DNA from: Bacillota bacterium
GTDB lineage: Bacteria; Bacillota; Sulfobacillia; JAJZYS01; JAJYTV01
Direction: 5' to 3'
Assembly (NCBI GenBank): GCA_021810725.1
Contig: JAJZIE010000103.1
Span: forward strand, 1 to 8,496
DNA length: 8,496 bases
Below the pieces are notes generated by a model that was not told the DNA's origin, made no database searches, and saw only the letters and a program-made list of their open reading frames with translations. This document shows positions 1 through 5,699 of the stretch, in pieces. How positions within the stretch are numbered: the first letter of the stretch is position 1; each line of letters starts with the position of its first letter. Made by a program: the position numbers and the translations under genes.

Positions 1-215
1 ACCCAAGACAGTCTCCCTTCCTCACCAAGATCCCTGACAATCTGAAGAAAGGACGACTCAAACAACGCTGACTGCTTACGCAGCGCAATTGCGACGTCTC
101 TGTATCTACGTTCACCGTCCGAGGCCGGCGAATCGTCTGCCAACAAACGGTCTACCGCTTGCTGTGCCGCCGACACGTAGGAAGCAAAATCGCGCAAAGA
201 TTGCGCCCTAGGCAT
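1..215 (-). CDS. Hypothetical protein, N-terminal part; runs off the left edge
   Basis: An uninterrupted frame starts at ATG 215-213 and stays open for 71 codons to the window edge, so the C-terminus is missing. The protein begins MPRAQSLRDFASYVSAAQQA, and the visible part is charged and looks helical, with no signal peptide or membrane segment. I do not recognise a family. The ATG lies inside the end of the DUF5343 gene and overlaps its stop (TAG at 210-208) by 8 bp, so the two were probably co-transcribed and translationally coupled. A weak purine stretch (GGTAAGGCGG) precedes the start. The insertion sequence now sits upstream in the partner gene, so expression from the original promoter is probably disturbed. 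It is certain that the frame is open; that it is a real gene is inferred from the overlap and the normal-looking composition. Confidence 0.6.
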   Translation of the reverse strand, partial: MPRAQSLRDFASYVSAAQQAVDRLLADDSPASDGERRYRDVAIALRKQSALFESSFLQIVRDLGEEGRLSW

Positions 216-709
216 CCGCCTTACCCAGCAAGTGCTTCGCGATACTCCTAAAGATGGCGTCGTACTGTTCGGCCTCGACGTCGCCCGGAAGGTGAACCTG
301 GATATTGAAATGTATTTGCATGTGGCTGGTATCGCTCCCCTTGGTGGATGGTGCCGTCTCGTCCTGCGGCCCGGTTGCGCTTTGGGGAGGCGCGTCGCTG
401 TCAAAGCGCGCCGCTTCGCAGAGCGTCTTGAAAGTACCCACTATTCCTTGAAGAGCGCGCTCGCCGACATCAGTTCTGGCGCTAAAATAATCACGTAACG
501 TCGCTGGGTTCTTGTCGTAGGCGTCTGGATACACTGCGAAGAGATCGCTGTACGCGTGTCGGATCGCTGCCGCCAGGACTGAAGGAGCCCCGGTTTTGTT
601 GCGGTACTGTCGCCAAAAGTCCTGCGGGATCCCAGAGGCGTCAACAAACCCGATGAATTTAAGTACCTGTAGGATCGCCCGGTCGTTGCTACTCTTGTAC
701 CCAAGGGAC
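208..709 (-). pseudogene. DUF5343-type protein, 3' part of a gene split by an insertion sequence
   Basis: This is the larger, C-terminal part of a gene whose first 39 codons lie beyond the insertion sequence, at 2291-2175. It contains SLGYKSSNDRAILQVLKFIG and then FVDASG, DFWRQYR, a 'YPDAY' stretch and 'GERALQGIVGTFKTLCE'. This pattern is typical of DUF5343 proteins, whose molecular function is not established. After about residue 115 of the fragment the sequence becomes a low-complexity, acidic linker followed by a short tail. The frame could restart at an ATG at 726-724, but that codon belongs to the inserted element and the residues it adds (MWVKGR) are IS-derived. Joining 2291-2175 to 699-208 gives a continuous 202-residue protein, so the only visible lesion is the insertion. 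The fragment lacks the N-terminal helix and is probably non-functional. Confidence 0.85.
700..709. repeat. Target-site duplication, left copy
   Basis: CCCAAGGGAC flanks the left end of the insertion sequence and is repeated exactly at 2175-2184. Ten base pairs lies within the range reported for IS4-family elements. The perfect match suggests a recent insertion with no later rearrangement. Confidence 0.92.
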
Positions 710-731
710 CTACCCTTTACCCACATTTCCG
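710..731. repeat. Left terminal inverted repeat of the IS
   Basis: It reads CTACCCTTTACCCAC inward from the element edge and is then followed by ATTTCCG. The right end read inward gives the same 15 bases and then TTCCG, so the match extends to about 20 bases with a 2-base gap. This is the expected transposase binding and cleavage site. Confidence 0.9.
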
Positions 732-804
732 CTGTCAGGGGTTAACAAGTTAAGCACCGTCTAGGAGCAAGGAACTGGCAGGTTAGTTGTCGAAGAGGGG
801 ATCA

Positions 805-821
805 GGGAGGGGTCGACCATT
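805..821 (+). promoter_or_regulatory. Ribosome binding site pointing to an AUU start for the transposase
   Basis: The sequence GGGAGGGG (805-812) is followed after 6 bases by ATT at 819-821, which is in frame with the transposase. The frame is open upstream to a stop at 762-764 and contains no ATG, GTG or TTG before GTG 840. Starting at 819 would add seven residues (M/I-PDLTWA), including a tryptophan often seen at this point in related Tn5-like transposases. GTG 840 has no comparable ribosome site. AUU starts are rare but known (infC), and one would keep transposase output low. The ribosome site is seen; its use with AUU is inferred. Confidence 0.5.
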
Positions 822-839
822 CCTGATCTGACATGGGCC

Positions 840-2174
840 GTGCACGAGTGCGGGCGGGCAGAGTTTGGCGACGAGCGGCTGACGCAGCGGTTCATCAAGG
901 TTGTGTCGGCGCTGGCGGAGCATCCGGAGGCCTCCCTGGTACAGGCGACAGATTCGTGGGGCGAGGCCAAGGGTGTCTATCGCTTCTTCAACAACGCCCG
1001 GGTGTTCACGGATCGCATCCTGCTGTCACACCGCAAGGCGACGGTGGAGCGGATCCGAGGCCAGAGGATCGTGCTGGCGGCGCAGGACACATCGGCGATG
1101 AGCTTCAATTCGCTGCAGGCGACACAGGGTTTGGGGCCCATCGGGCCGGCAAACAGCCGGGGGTTCTTCTTGCACTCGTCGCTGGCGATGGACGTCGAGG
1201 GCGTGCCGCTCGGCCTGCTGACGGCGCGGTTCTGGGCCCGGGACGGCGAGGATACCCCCCAAAAGGAGAGCCGTCGCTGGATCGAGACGGTGCGCGAGGT
1301 GCGAGCGATCGTGCCGGAGGACACGCGGGTTGTCGTCCTCGGCGATCGGGAAAGTGACATCTTTACCGTGTTCGCGGAGGCGCGGGCGGTGGGCGCCGAT
1401 GTCCTGGTGCGCGCAACGCACAACCGCAAGCTTGCGGAAGGCTGGCCGGATCTCGCCGCGGCGCTGGAGCAGGCACCCCTGCTCGGCACGCTAGAGGTGG
1501 ACATACCTCGCGGCCACGAGAATCCCGAACGTCACGTCACGCTCGCCCTGCACGCCCAGGAGGTGCAGCTGCAGCCGCCACTGGACCTGCACGGAGCAGA
1601 TCCCGTCCACATGACCGTGGTCTCCGCATCGGAGATCGCGCCGCCGGATGGCGAGACGCCGGTGGGCTGGGTGCTGCTCACGACGTTGCAGGCTCAAACG
1701 GCGGAGCAGGCAGCGGCCGTGGTGCGCTGGTACTCCTTCCGCTGGCGGATCGAGCGCTTCCACTACACCCTGAAGAGCGGCTGCCAGATCGAGAAGCTGC
1801 AGCTCGAAACGTTGCGCCGACTCGAGAACGCCATTGCCACCTACTGCATCGTGGCCTGGCGCGTGCTCTACCTCACCTACGTCGCTCGCGAGAACCCGGA
1901 TGCGCCGGCCACCCTGGTCTTCACCGATGCCGAGTGGAAAGGCATCTACCTCGCCATCTACCGCAAAAAGTTCACCGCCGGCATGGACATGCCCGCCGAG
2001 CCGCCTAAACTCTCCACCGCCGTCATCTGGCTCGCCCGCCTCGGCGGCTTCTTAGCTCGCAAAGACGACGGCATGCCCGGTGTCAAGGTCCTCTGGCGCG
2101 GCTTTCAGCGTGCCGAGATCTTCACTGCCGCCTGGATGGCTGCTCATCCTAGATCGGAAGTGGGTAAAGGGTAG
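840..2174 (+). CDS. IS4-family (Tn5/IS50-like) DDE transposase
   Basis: This enzyme cuts and rejoins the element ends in cut-and-paste transposition. From GTG 840 it is 444 residues. Residues 1-50 match the Tn5-type N-terminal DNA-binding region (GRAEFGDERLTQRF, then WGEAKGVYRFF). The catalytic triad is visible: Asp83 in AAQDTS, Asp169 in VLGDRESD, and Glu305 in the signature Y298-x2-R301-x3-E305-x6-K312, a perfect YREK motif. The spacing is close to that of Tn5 transposase, with a beta-rich insertion between the second Asp and the Glu. The length is normal for the family. The true start may be seven codons upstream, at ATT 819 after a strong ribosome site. The TAG stop (2172-2174) is made by the last three bases of the right inverted repeat, so the gene runs exactly to the element edge. 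No frameshift or missing catalytic residue is seen. Confidence 0.95.
   Translation: MHECGRAEFGDERLTQRFIKVVSALAEHPEASLVQATDSWGEAKGVYRFFNNARVFTDRILLSHRKATVERIRGQRIVLAAQDTSAMSFNSLQATQGLGPIGPANSRGFFLHSSLAMDVEGVPLGLLTARFWARDGEDTPQKESRRWIETVREVRAIVPEDTRVVVLGDRESDIFTVFAEARAVGADVLVRATHNRKLAEGWPDLAAALEQAPLLGTLEVDIPRGHENPERHVTLALHAQEVQLQPPLDLHGADPVHMTVVSASEIAPPDGETPVGWVLLTTLQAQTAEQAAAVVRWYSFRWRIERFHYTLKSGCQIEKLQLETLRRLENAIATYCIVAWRVLYLTYVARENPDAPATLVFTDAEWKGIYLAIYRKKFTAGMDMPAEPPKLSTAVIWLARLGGFLARKDDGMPGVKVLWRGFQRAEIFTAAWMAAHPRSEVGKG
2155..2174. repeat. Right terminal inverted repeat of the IS
   Basis: It is the reverse complement of the left end: 15 perfect terminal bases, then TTCCG. Its outer three bases form the TAG stop of the transposase gene, so end sequence and coding sequence constrain each other. 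Confidence 0.9.
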
Positions 2175-2184
2175 CCCAAGGGAC
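2175..2184. repeat. Target-site duplication, right copy
   Basis: CCCAAGGGAC is identical to the copy at 700-709. On the minus strand it encodes the SLG part of the conserved 'LVSLGYKSSND' stretch of the interrupted DUF5343 gene. Confidence 0.92.
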
Positions 2185-2291
2185 ACCAGGGTGTTCTGAG
2201 TAACCTTTTCGGGGATGCCAGTTGACTGAATGGTCGCCAGAAAGCTCTTAAGCTGACCCGTCGTCGTAATGTAAGGAAAGAATGTTTGCAC
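2175..2291 (-). pseudogene. DUF5343-type protein, 5' part of the gene split by the insertion sequence
   Basis: This holds the first 39 codons of the DUF5343 gene, from GTG 2291-2289 to the target duplication. The peptide reads FFPYITTTGQLKSFLATIQS, then TGIPEKVTQNTLVSLG, which is the usual N-terminus of the family. A stop codon lies directly before the GTG in the same frame, so no earlier start is possible. A GAGGGGG stretch about ten bases upstream is the likely ribosome site. After the insertion the frame reads into the element for another 40 codons of unrelated sequence and stops at 2054-2052, giving a short chimera unlikely to fold. No convincing promoter was found upstream. Confidence 0.85.
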
Positions 2292-2550
2292 TCAACACAC
2301 GCCCCCTCGTGGCAAATTTCGACAAGGAGATTGCTGGGTCCTCTTTTTGCGATGGAGATCCGGCGACCCCTTGACTGGTGATCAAGAGGTTCGGAACCGT
2401 GGCGGAAGGGGCTCAGTCACCGCTGGATCCTACACCTTCTGGCCATGGGTCAGATCTTCCGACCAGAGGACCGCACATGGGAGCCGCAGCGCGCTGTGGC
2501 GCACAGTGACATCCCAGAACGAGAACTGTAATGCCGCCGCAAAGAGCGTT

Positions 2551-2779
2551 ATGATTCACGTTCGTGTCCCAGCTGAAGTCGGGAAGGAGATTGAACGGTC
2601 TTCGAGGTGATGAAACGCGAGAGGCTATTGTCACTGAGGCACTAAGAGCGTACATGTACCGACCGCCGCAATTGCAGGCCGTCCGGACAGGCAAGGGAAT
2701 GCTTGCGAACGATCTTCCGCGGCAGTAGCGAAGCGAGGAAGAAACCGACGCATGGGTTCGGTCGGTGCGAACTGGTTGA
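2551..2779 (+). pseudogene. Decayed ribbon-helix-helix (CopG/antitoxin-like) gene
   Basis: From ATG 2551 the frame gives MIHVRVPAEVGKEIERSSR and stops at 2608-2610. In the next frame from 2603 it continues as RGDETREAIVTEALRAYMYR, then PPQLQAV. Joined, this has the layout of a ribbon-helix-helix DNA-binding domain: a beta strand (HVRVPAEV), a first helix, and a second helix (TREAIVTEALRAYM). One extra base or two missing bases near 2601-2603 explain the break. The frame then meets TAG at 2726-2728, but the codons after it still look like protein (SEEETDAWVRSVRTG, stop at 2777-2779), so a nonsense change may be a second lesion. Such proteins are often antitoxins or small repressors. No toxin partner follows on this strand. 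The start has only a weak ribosome site. The frame composition is seen; family and decay are inferred. Confidence 0.5.
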
Positions 2780-2984
2780 GATAGGGGCGAGTAATGCGCT
2801 GAATGGCAGGGTCGCAGCGACCCTGCGGCGACCAAGGGGACGTTGACGACCCCGAGGGCCCATCTTCCAGGGACCACCACTGCGGAATCTGTCCGACAGC
2901 GATTTAGTGCTGCGATTGACAAGGCGTCCGCCTCTCGGCAACGCACCAACTCATGGTCACTGATGCGTCTACCACGAAGGCCAC
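2777..2984 (-). pseudogene. vapC-like PIN-domain toxin remnant, frameshifted and truncated
   Basis: The original start GTG 2984-2982 shares its first base with the TAG stop of the phd-type antitoxin, the usual coupling in such pairs. The first frame reads VAFVVDASVTMSWCVAE, with the early PIN-domain aspartate in VVDAS, then goes out of frame and stops at 2906-2904. A second frame continues the homology (ADALSIAALNRCRTDSAVVV, then PGRWALGVVNVPLVA). The junction near 2931-2936 looks like a two-base AG duplication. A third frame near 2826-2832 may continue it (RRVAATLPFSALLAPIS). A full VapC of about 130 residues would need roughly 390 bp, but recognisable sequence ends after about 200 bp, and the second acidic cluster of the nuclease site is absent. 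The product cannot be an active ribonuclease. Confidence is high for the first two segments and low for the third. Confidence 0.65.
2806..2826. repeat. 21-bp perfect palindrome with a single-base centre
   Basis: Arms GCAGGGTCGC (2806-2815) and GCGACCCTGC (2817-2826) are exact reverse complements around one A. There is no T-tract on either side, so it is not a standard intrinsic terminator. It lies between the convergent ribbon-helix-helix and vapC remnants and overlaps the zone where the vapC frame is lost for the second time. Confidence 0.8.
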
Positions 2985-3220
2985 TAGCGCCGCCCCGCTT
3001 CGATTGCAGTTCTAAGATCCATCCGCAGCGTGTACCGCTTTCCGAACTCTCGAAGGTCGGCGATGGTTTGTTCTACGGTGCTCGATCTGGACCGCGGAGG
3101 AGGGGACAGCAGCGCCGCGGGCCGTCCGTTGCGGGTGATCAAAATCGACTCGCCTCGTTCGACCTTGTCGAGCAACTCCGCCAAGTGCGCCTTCGCCTCG
3201 TACGACCCGACCTGCTCCAT
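2984..3220 (-). CDS. Phd/YefM-type antitoxin
   Basis: Antitoxins of this family bind their own operator through the N-terminal domain and neutralise a toxin through the C-terminal tail. The 78-residue protein from ATG 3220-3218 shows the typical Phd fold sequence: VGSYEAKAHLAELLDKVERG, then ESILITRNGRPAALLSP. A charged tail ends in AIEAGRR, as in Phd proteins that pair with VapC toxins. ATG 3220 is preferred over GTG 3229 because the ribosome site AGGTAGGTG sits a few bases upstream of it. The TAG stop overlaps the old vapC start by one base, but that toxin gene is broken, so this is now probably an orphan antitoxin. It has no visible lesion. A 12-bp palindrome at 3241-3252 may be its operator. 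Start choice is moderately sure and family assignment is strong. Confidence 0.85.
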   Translation of the reverse strand: MEQVGSYEAKAHLAELLDKVERGESILITRNGRPAALLSPPPRSRSSTVEQTIADLREFGKRYTLRMDLRTAIEAGRR

Positions 3221-3240
3221 GGCGCTCACCTACCTGGTCG

Positions 3241-3252
3241 TAGACTAGTCTA
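3241..3252 (-). promoter_or_regulatory. Palindrome upstream of phd, candidate operator/-10 region
   Basis: TAGACTAGTCTA is a perfect 12-bp palindrome ending 20 bases before the antitoxin ATG. Phd-type proteins repress their own promoters by binding short palindromes near the -10 region, and TAGACT could itself serve as a poor -10. The symmetry is seen; operator function is inferred from position. Confidence 0.4.
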
Positions 3253-3334
3253 TTCCGCGCGGCGAAGACAGCACGGGAGTGCTAGGCCGGTGCTGGACGC
3301 CGGGTTGTCTGCTGCGACGAACCGGACTTGGGGC

Positions 3335-5641
3335 TCAGCGGCCCACCCAGAGCAGGAACACGCTGAGGGATACGAGCATGACGACGTAGGCGACATCCAG
3401 CAGCCGGACACGCAGGCGCCGATAGTAGCTGCGTGCCTGAGCACGCTCCATGGCGTTTCCCGTGAAGCCCCGCGCCTGCATGGCGATCGCGACCCGTTCA
3501 CCGGTTCGGATCGCCTGTCCGAGCAGTGGCAGCGCGTAGGTCACGACACGGGTCACGCGGAAGCGGCCGTCCCTCTGGCGCAAGGCCCGCGCTCGTCTCA
3601 ACCGATTCCACTCATCCTCGAAGAGGGGGAAGAAGCGCAGTCCGGCCAGCGTGCCGTACGCGAACTTCGGTGGGACCCGGAAGTTCTGCGCAAGACTGGA
3701 TAGAAGGTCCGTGACATCGGCTGTCGAGACGAAGAGGACGGCGAAGGTCACGGTGGCAAGCATCCGCATGCCGAGCGCGAGTCCCGCGTAGAGGCCTGGG
3801 AGGCTCAGTCGGAAGAACAGGAAGTGCACGGCCGGCGCGCCGGGCGGCACCTGGGCGTATGCCGTGAGCGTCCAGGTGTACATGGCGAAAAAGACAAGGA
3901 ACGGCAACATCCGCGCGGCCACCTGGCGCAGGGTGAGTCTTGCGCCCAGGACGAGCAGCACGAGCGGCAGCAGCGTCAGGTAGGCACCCTGGCGGACGTT
4001 CACCGTGAAGGCGAGCACAACCATCGCCAGCAGGGTCGCCAGGAGTTGCATCGCCGGGTGGAGTCGACCGATCGGAGAGCGTGCCTGGGCAGGTGCGATG
4101 CGCACGAATCTTGCGGCGACGCCGCCGGGCGACGCAGCCGGCACATCTTCCGCGGCGGCAGGCTCCTTTGGGTCCGCTACGAGGTTGGCCGCCCGCAGGA
4201 TATCCCGGCGCTCGAAGAGTTCTTGCGGCGACCCGGAAAAGAGCAGGCGGCCCTCCGAGAGCGCCACCACCTGCGTCGAATAGCGTCGCACCAGGTCCAT
4301 GTCGTGCGTCGTCACCACGACCGTCCGCCCGGAGGCCTGCAGGGCCACGAGGCGCTGCATGATCGCCTCCTGCGTGCGCGCGTCCTGGCCGAAGGTCGGC
4401 TCGTCGAGCAGATAGGCCACATGATCCTGCACCAGCATCGCCGCCACCGAGAGACGCCGCTTCTGCCCCTGGCTGAGCGCGAAGGGGCTCTGCCGCTCGT
4501 GGCCGGCGAGGCCGAATTCGCGGAGCAGTTCGAGCACAACGTCTGGTATCTGCCCGTCGCCGAGGTAGCGGCTGGCGAGTTCCTCCGCCGCCGACTCGTA
4601 GACGAACTGGTGCTCAGGGTTCTGGAAGGCGAAGGCGATCTCGCCCCGGCCGGCCGGCCGATCCAACGTCCCCTTGGTGGGCCTGTCGAACCCCGCGAGG
4701 ACGCGTAGCAGCGTCGACTTGCCGGAGCCGTTCGGACCGACGATCGCGGTCAGGCTCCCGCGTGGGATCGCGAAGCTCAGTTCGCGAAAGGCGAAACGCG
4801 GCTCCTGACCGCGCCGACGGAGTCTCCGGCGCAGGGCCGCCGCCACGTAGGTATAGCCCAGTCCCTCAGCGCGAAACGCCGCGCTCGCAGCCGAGTCGGC
4901 GACCGGTCTGGCCGGAGGTGGCGTCTGCGCTCCGGGCGAGCTCGCCCAGTCCGGCACGACGCCGAGTTCCCGCATCTGCCCGAAGCGCTCAGCGACGGTG
5001 GTGGGGAGGGGTCCCCTGAATACCTCCCTGCCTCCCGGGCCCAGGGCCACCACGTGGTCGAGGCTGCACATGAGGCCGGCGAACTTGTGCTCGATGACGA
5101 GCAGCGTGTGGCCCATCTCGCGCAACCGAGCGATCAGGCGGAAGATCTCCGCGGTCGCCCGCGGGTCGAGGTTCGCCGTCGGCTCGTCGAGCACCAGGAG
5201 TTCCGGGCGCTGCGCGAGCGCGCTGGCGATGGCGAGCTTCTGCTGCATGCCGCCCGAGAGCACCCCGTCGAACTCCTCCGGATCGACCGCGAGGCCGACG
5301 TCCCGCAGCGCCTGCGCAATGCGGTCAGGCATCGCCTCTGTCGGCACGCGCTGGTTCTCGAGGCCGAACGCGACCTCTCGCCCGACGGTGAGCTGGCAGA
5401 GCTGCGCCGCCGGGTCCTGGAACACATAGCCCACCGCCCCCGGGCGATTCAGACTCGGCGAACGCCAGACCTCGCCGCGCACATTCGCCTCCACGACGCC
5501 CGGTATGAGGCCCACGGCGATCTGGGCCAGCGTCGACTTGCCACAGCCGCTCGGGCCCACGAGGAGCACCGCGTCGCCCCGCCGCAGCTCGAAGTCGGCT
5601 CCTTCGATCACAGGCGGGCGATCGCCATAGGACACCGCCAC
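3335..5641 (-). CDS. ECF transporter fusion: two ATPase domains plus EcfT (YkoD-YkoC-like)
   Basis: This single 768-residue chain should be the complete energising module of an ECF vitamin importer. Domain 1 (about 1-225) has Walker A GPSGCGKST (29-37), Q-loop Gln75, signature LSGGMQQ (128-134), Walker B with catalytic Glu153, and switch His185. Domain 2 (about 255-490) has Walker A GPNGSGKST (302-310), Gln340, signature LSQGQ (389-393), LLDEP with Glu414, and His446. After a proline/alanine linker (about 490-520), an EcfT domain (about 525-768) has roughly five membrane helices. It also carries the coupling-helix motifs ARAL (684-687) and ARGF (723-726) that dock on the ATPases. In Bacillus subtilis these parts are separate proteins, YkoD and YkoC. 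The ykoE-like partner ends 58 bp upstream in the same transcript. GTG 5641 is the first usual start, but it cuts the first beta strand. In-frame residues LLLRLRG upstream fit the family, so CTG 5659-5657 or 5656-5654 may be the true start. All catalytic residues are intact. Confidence 0.92.
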   Translation of the reverse strand: MAVSYGDRPPVIEGADFELRRGDAVLLVGPSGCGKSTLAQIAVGLIPGVVEANVRGEVWRSPSLNRPGAVGYVFQDPAAQLCQLTVGREVAFGLENQRVPTEAMPDRIAQALRDVGLAVDPEEFDGVLSGGMQQKLAIASALAQRPELLVLDEPTANLDPRATAEIFRLIARLREMGHTLLVIEHKFAGLMCSLDHVVALGPGGREVFRGPLPTTVAERFGQMRELGVVPDWASSPGAQTPPPARPVADSAASAAFRAEGLGYTYVAAALRRRLRRRGQEPRFAFRELSFAIPRGSLTAIVGPNGSGKSTLLRVLAGFDRPTKGTLDRPAGRGEIAFAFQNPEHQFVYESAAEELASRYLGDGQIPDVVLELLREFGLAGHERQSPFALSQGQKRRLSVAAMLVQDHVAYLLDEPTFGQDARTQEAIMQRLVALQASGRTVVVTTHDMDLVRRYSTQVVALSEGRLLFSGSPQELFERRDILRAANLVADPKEPAAAEDVPAASPGGVAARFVRIAPAQARSPIGRLHPAMQLLATLLAMVVLAFTVNVRQGAYLTLLPLVLLVLGARLTLRQVAARMLPFLVFFAMYTWTLTAYAQVPPGAPAVHFLFFRLSLPGLYAGLALGMRMLATVTFAVLFVSTADVTDLLSSLAQNFRVPPKFAYGTLAGLRFFPLFEDEWNRLRRARALRQRDGRFRVTRVVTYALPLLGQAIRTGERVAIAMQARGFTGNAMERAQARSYYRRLRVRLLDVAYVVMLVSLSVFLLWVGR

Positions 5642-5699
5642 GCCCCGCAGGCGCAGCAGTAGCTCGCCCGTGTGCTCGGCCGGAGAGCCGACCGCCGCT

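Larger units (their letters stand above)
710..2174 (+). mobile_element. Complete IS4-family insertion sequence, 1465 bp
   Basis: The element is bounded by 15-bp perfect inverted repeats (CTACCCTTTACCCAC). These continue as a near match after a 2-base gap, and each end is flanked by the 10-bp duplication CCCAAGGGAC. It carries a single transposase gene on the plus strand that fills most of its length and no passenger genes. The boundaries are confirmed independently because removing 710-2174 plus one duplication copy restores the reading frame of the interrupted DUF5343 gene. The transposase places it in the IS4 family, closest by motif to the IS50/Tn5-like subgroup. Everything needed for transposition appears intact, so the element may still be active. 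Confidence 0.93.

Noticed and set aside
704..726. ATG in the IS end (726-724) as a new start that rescues the DUF5343 fragment
   Set aside because: It is in frame, but no properly spaced ribosome site precedes it and the product would lack the N-terminal 37 or so residues, so functional rescue is unlikely.
2413..2949. 178-codon minus-strand frame read as one gene
   Set aside because: Only its first 40 or so residues look like the middle of a VapC protein. The remainder is antisense to the ribbon-helix-helix remnant and is noncoding in character.
3270..3283. AGCAC-GGGA-GTGCT hairpin as a terminator after the ECF gene
   Set aside because: The stem is only five base pairs and there is no T-run after it on the minus strand.
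2843..3703. 286-codon plus-strand frame over the vapC remnant, phd and the end of the ECF gene
   Set aside because: It crosses three unrelated minus-strand genes, has low-complexity arginine-rich composition and no recognisable motif.
3824..5662. Long plus-strand open frames (for example 3824-4708 and 5054-5662) opposite the ECF gene
   Set aside because: They are antisense shadows of a GC-rich gene with complete ATPase and EcfT motifs on the minus strand. Their products are rich in Arg, Ala, His and Gly and show no domain.
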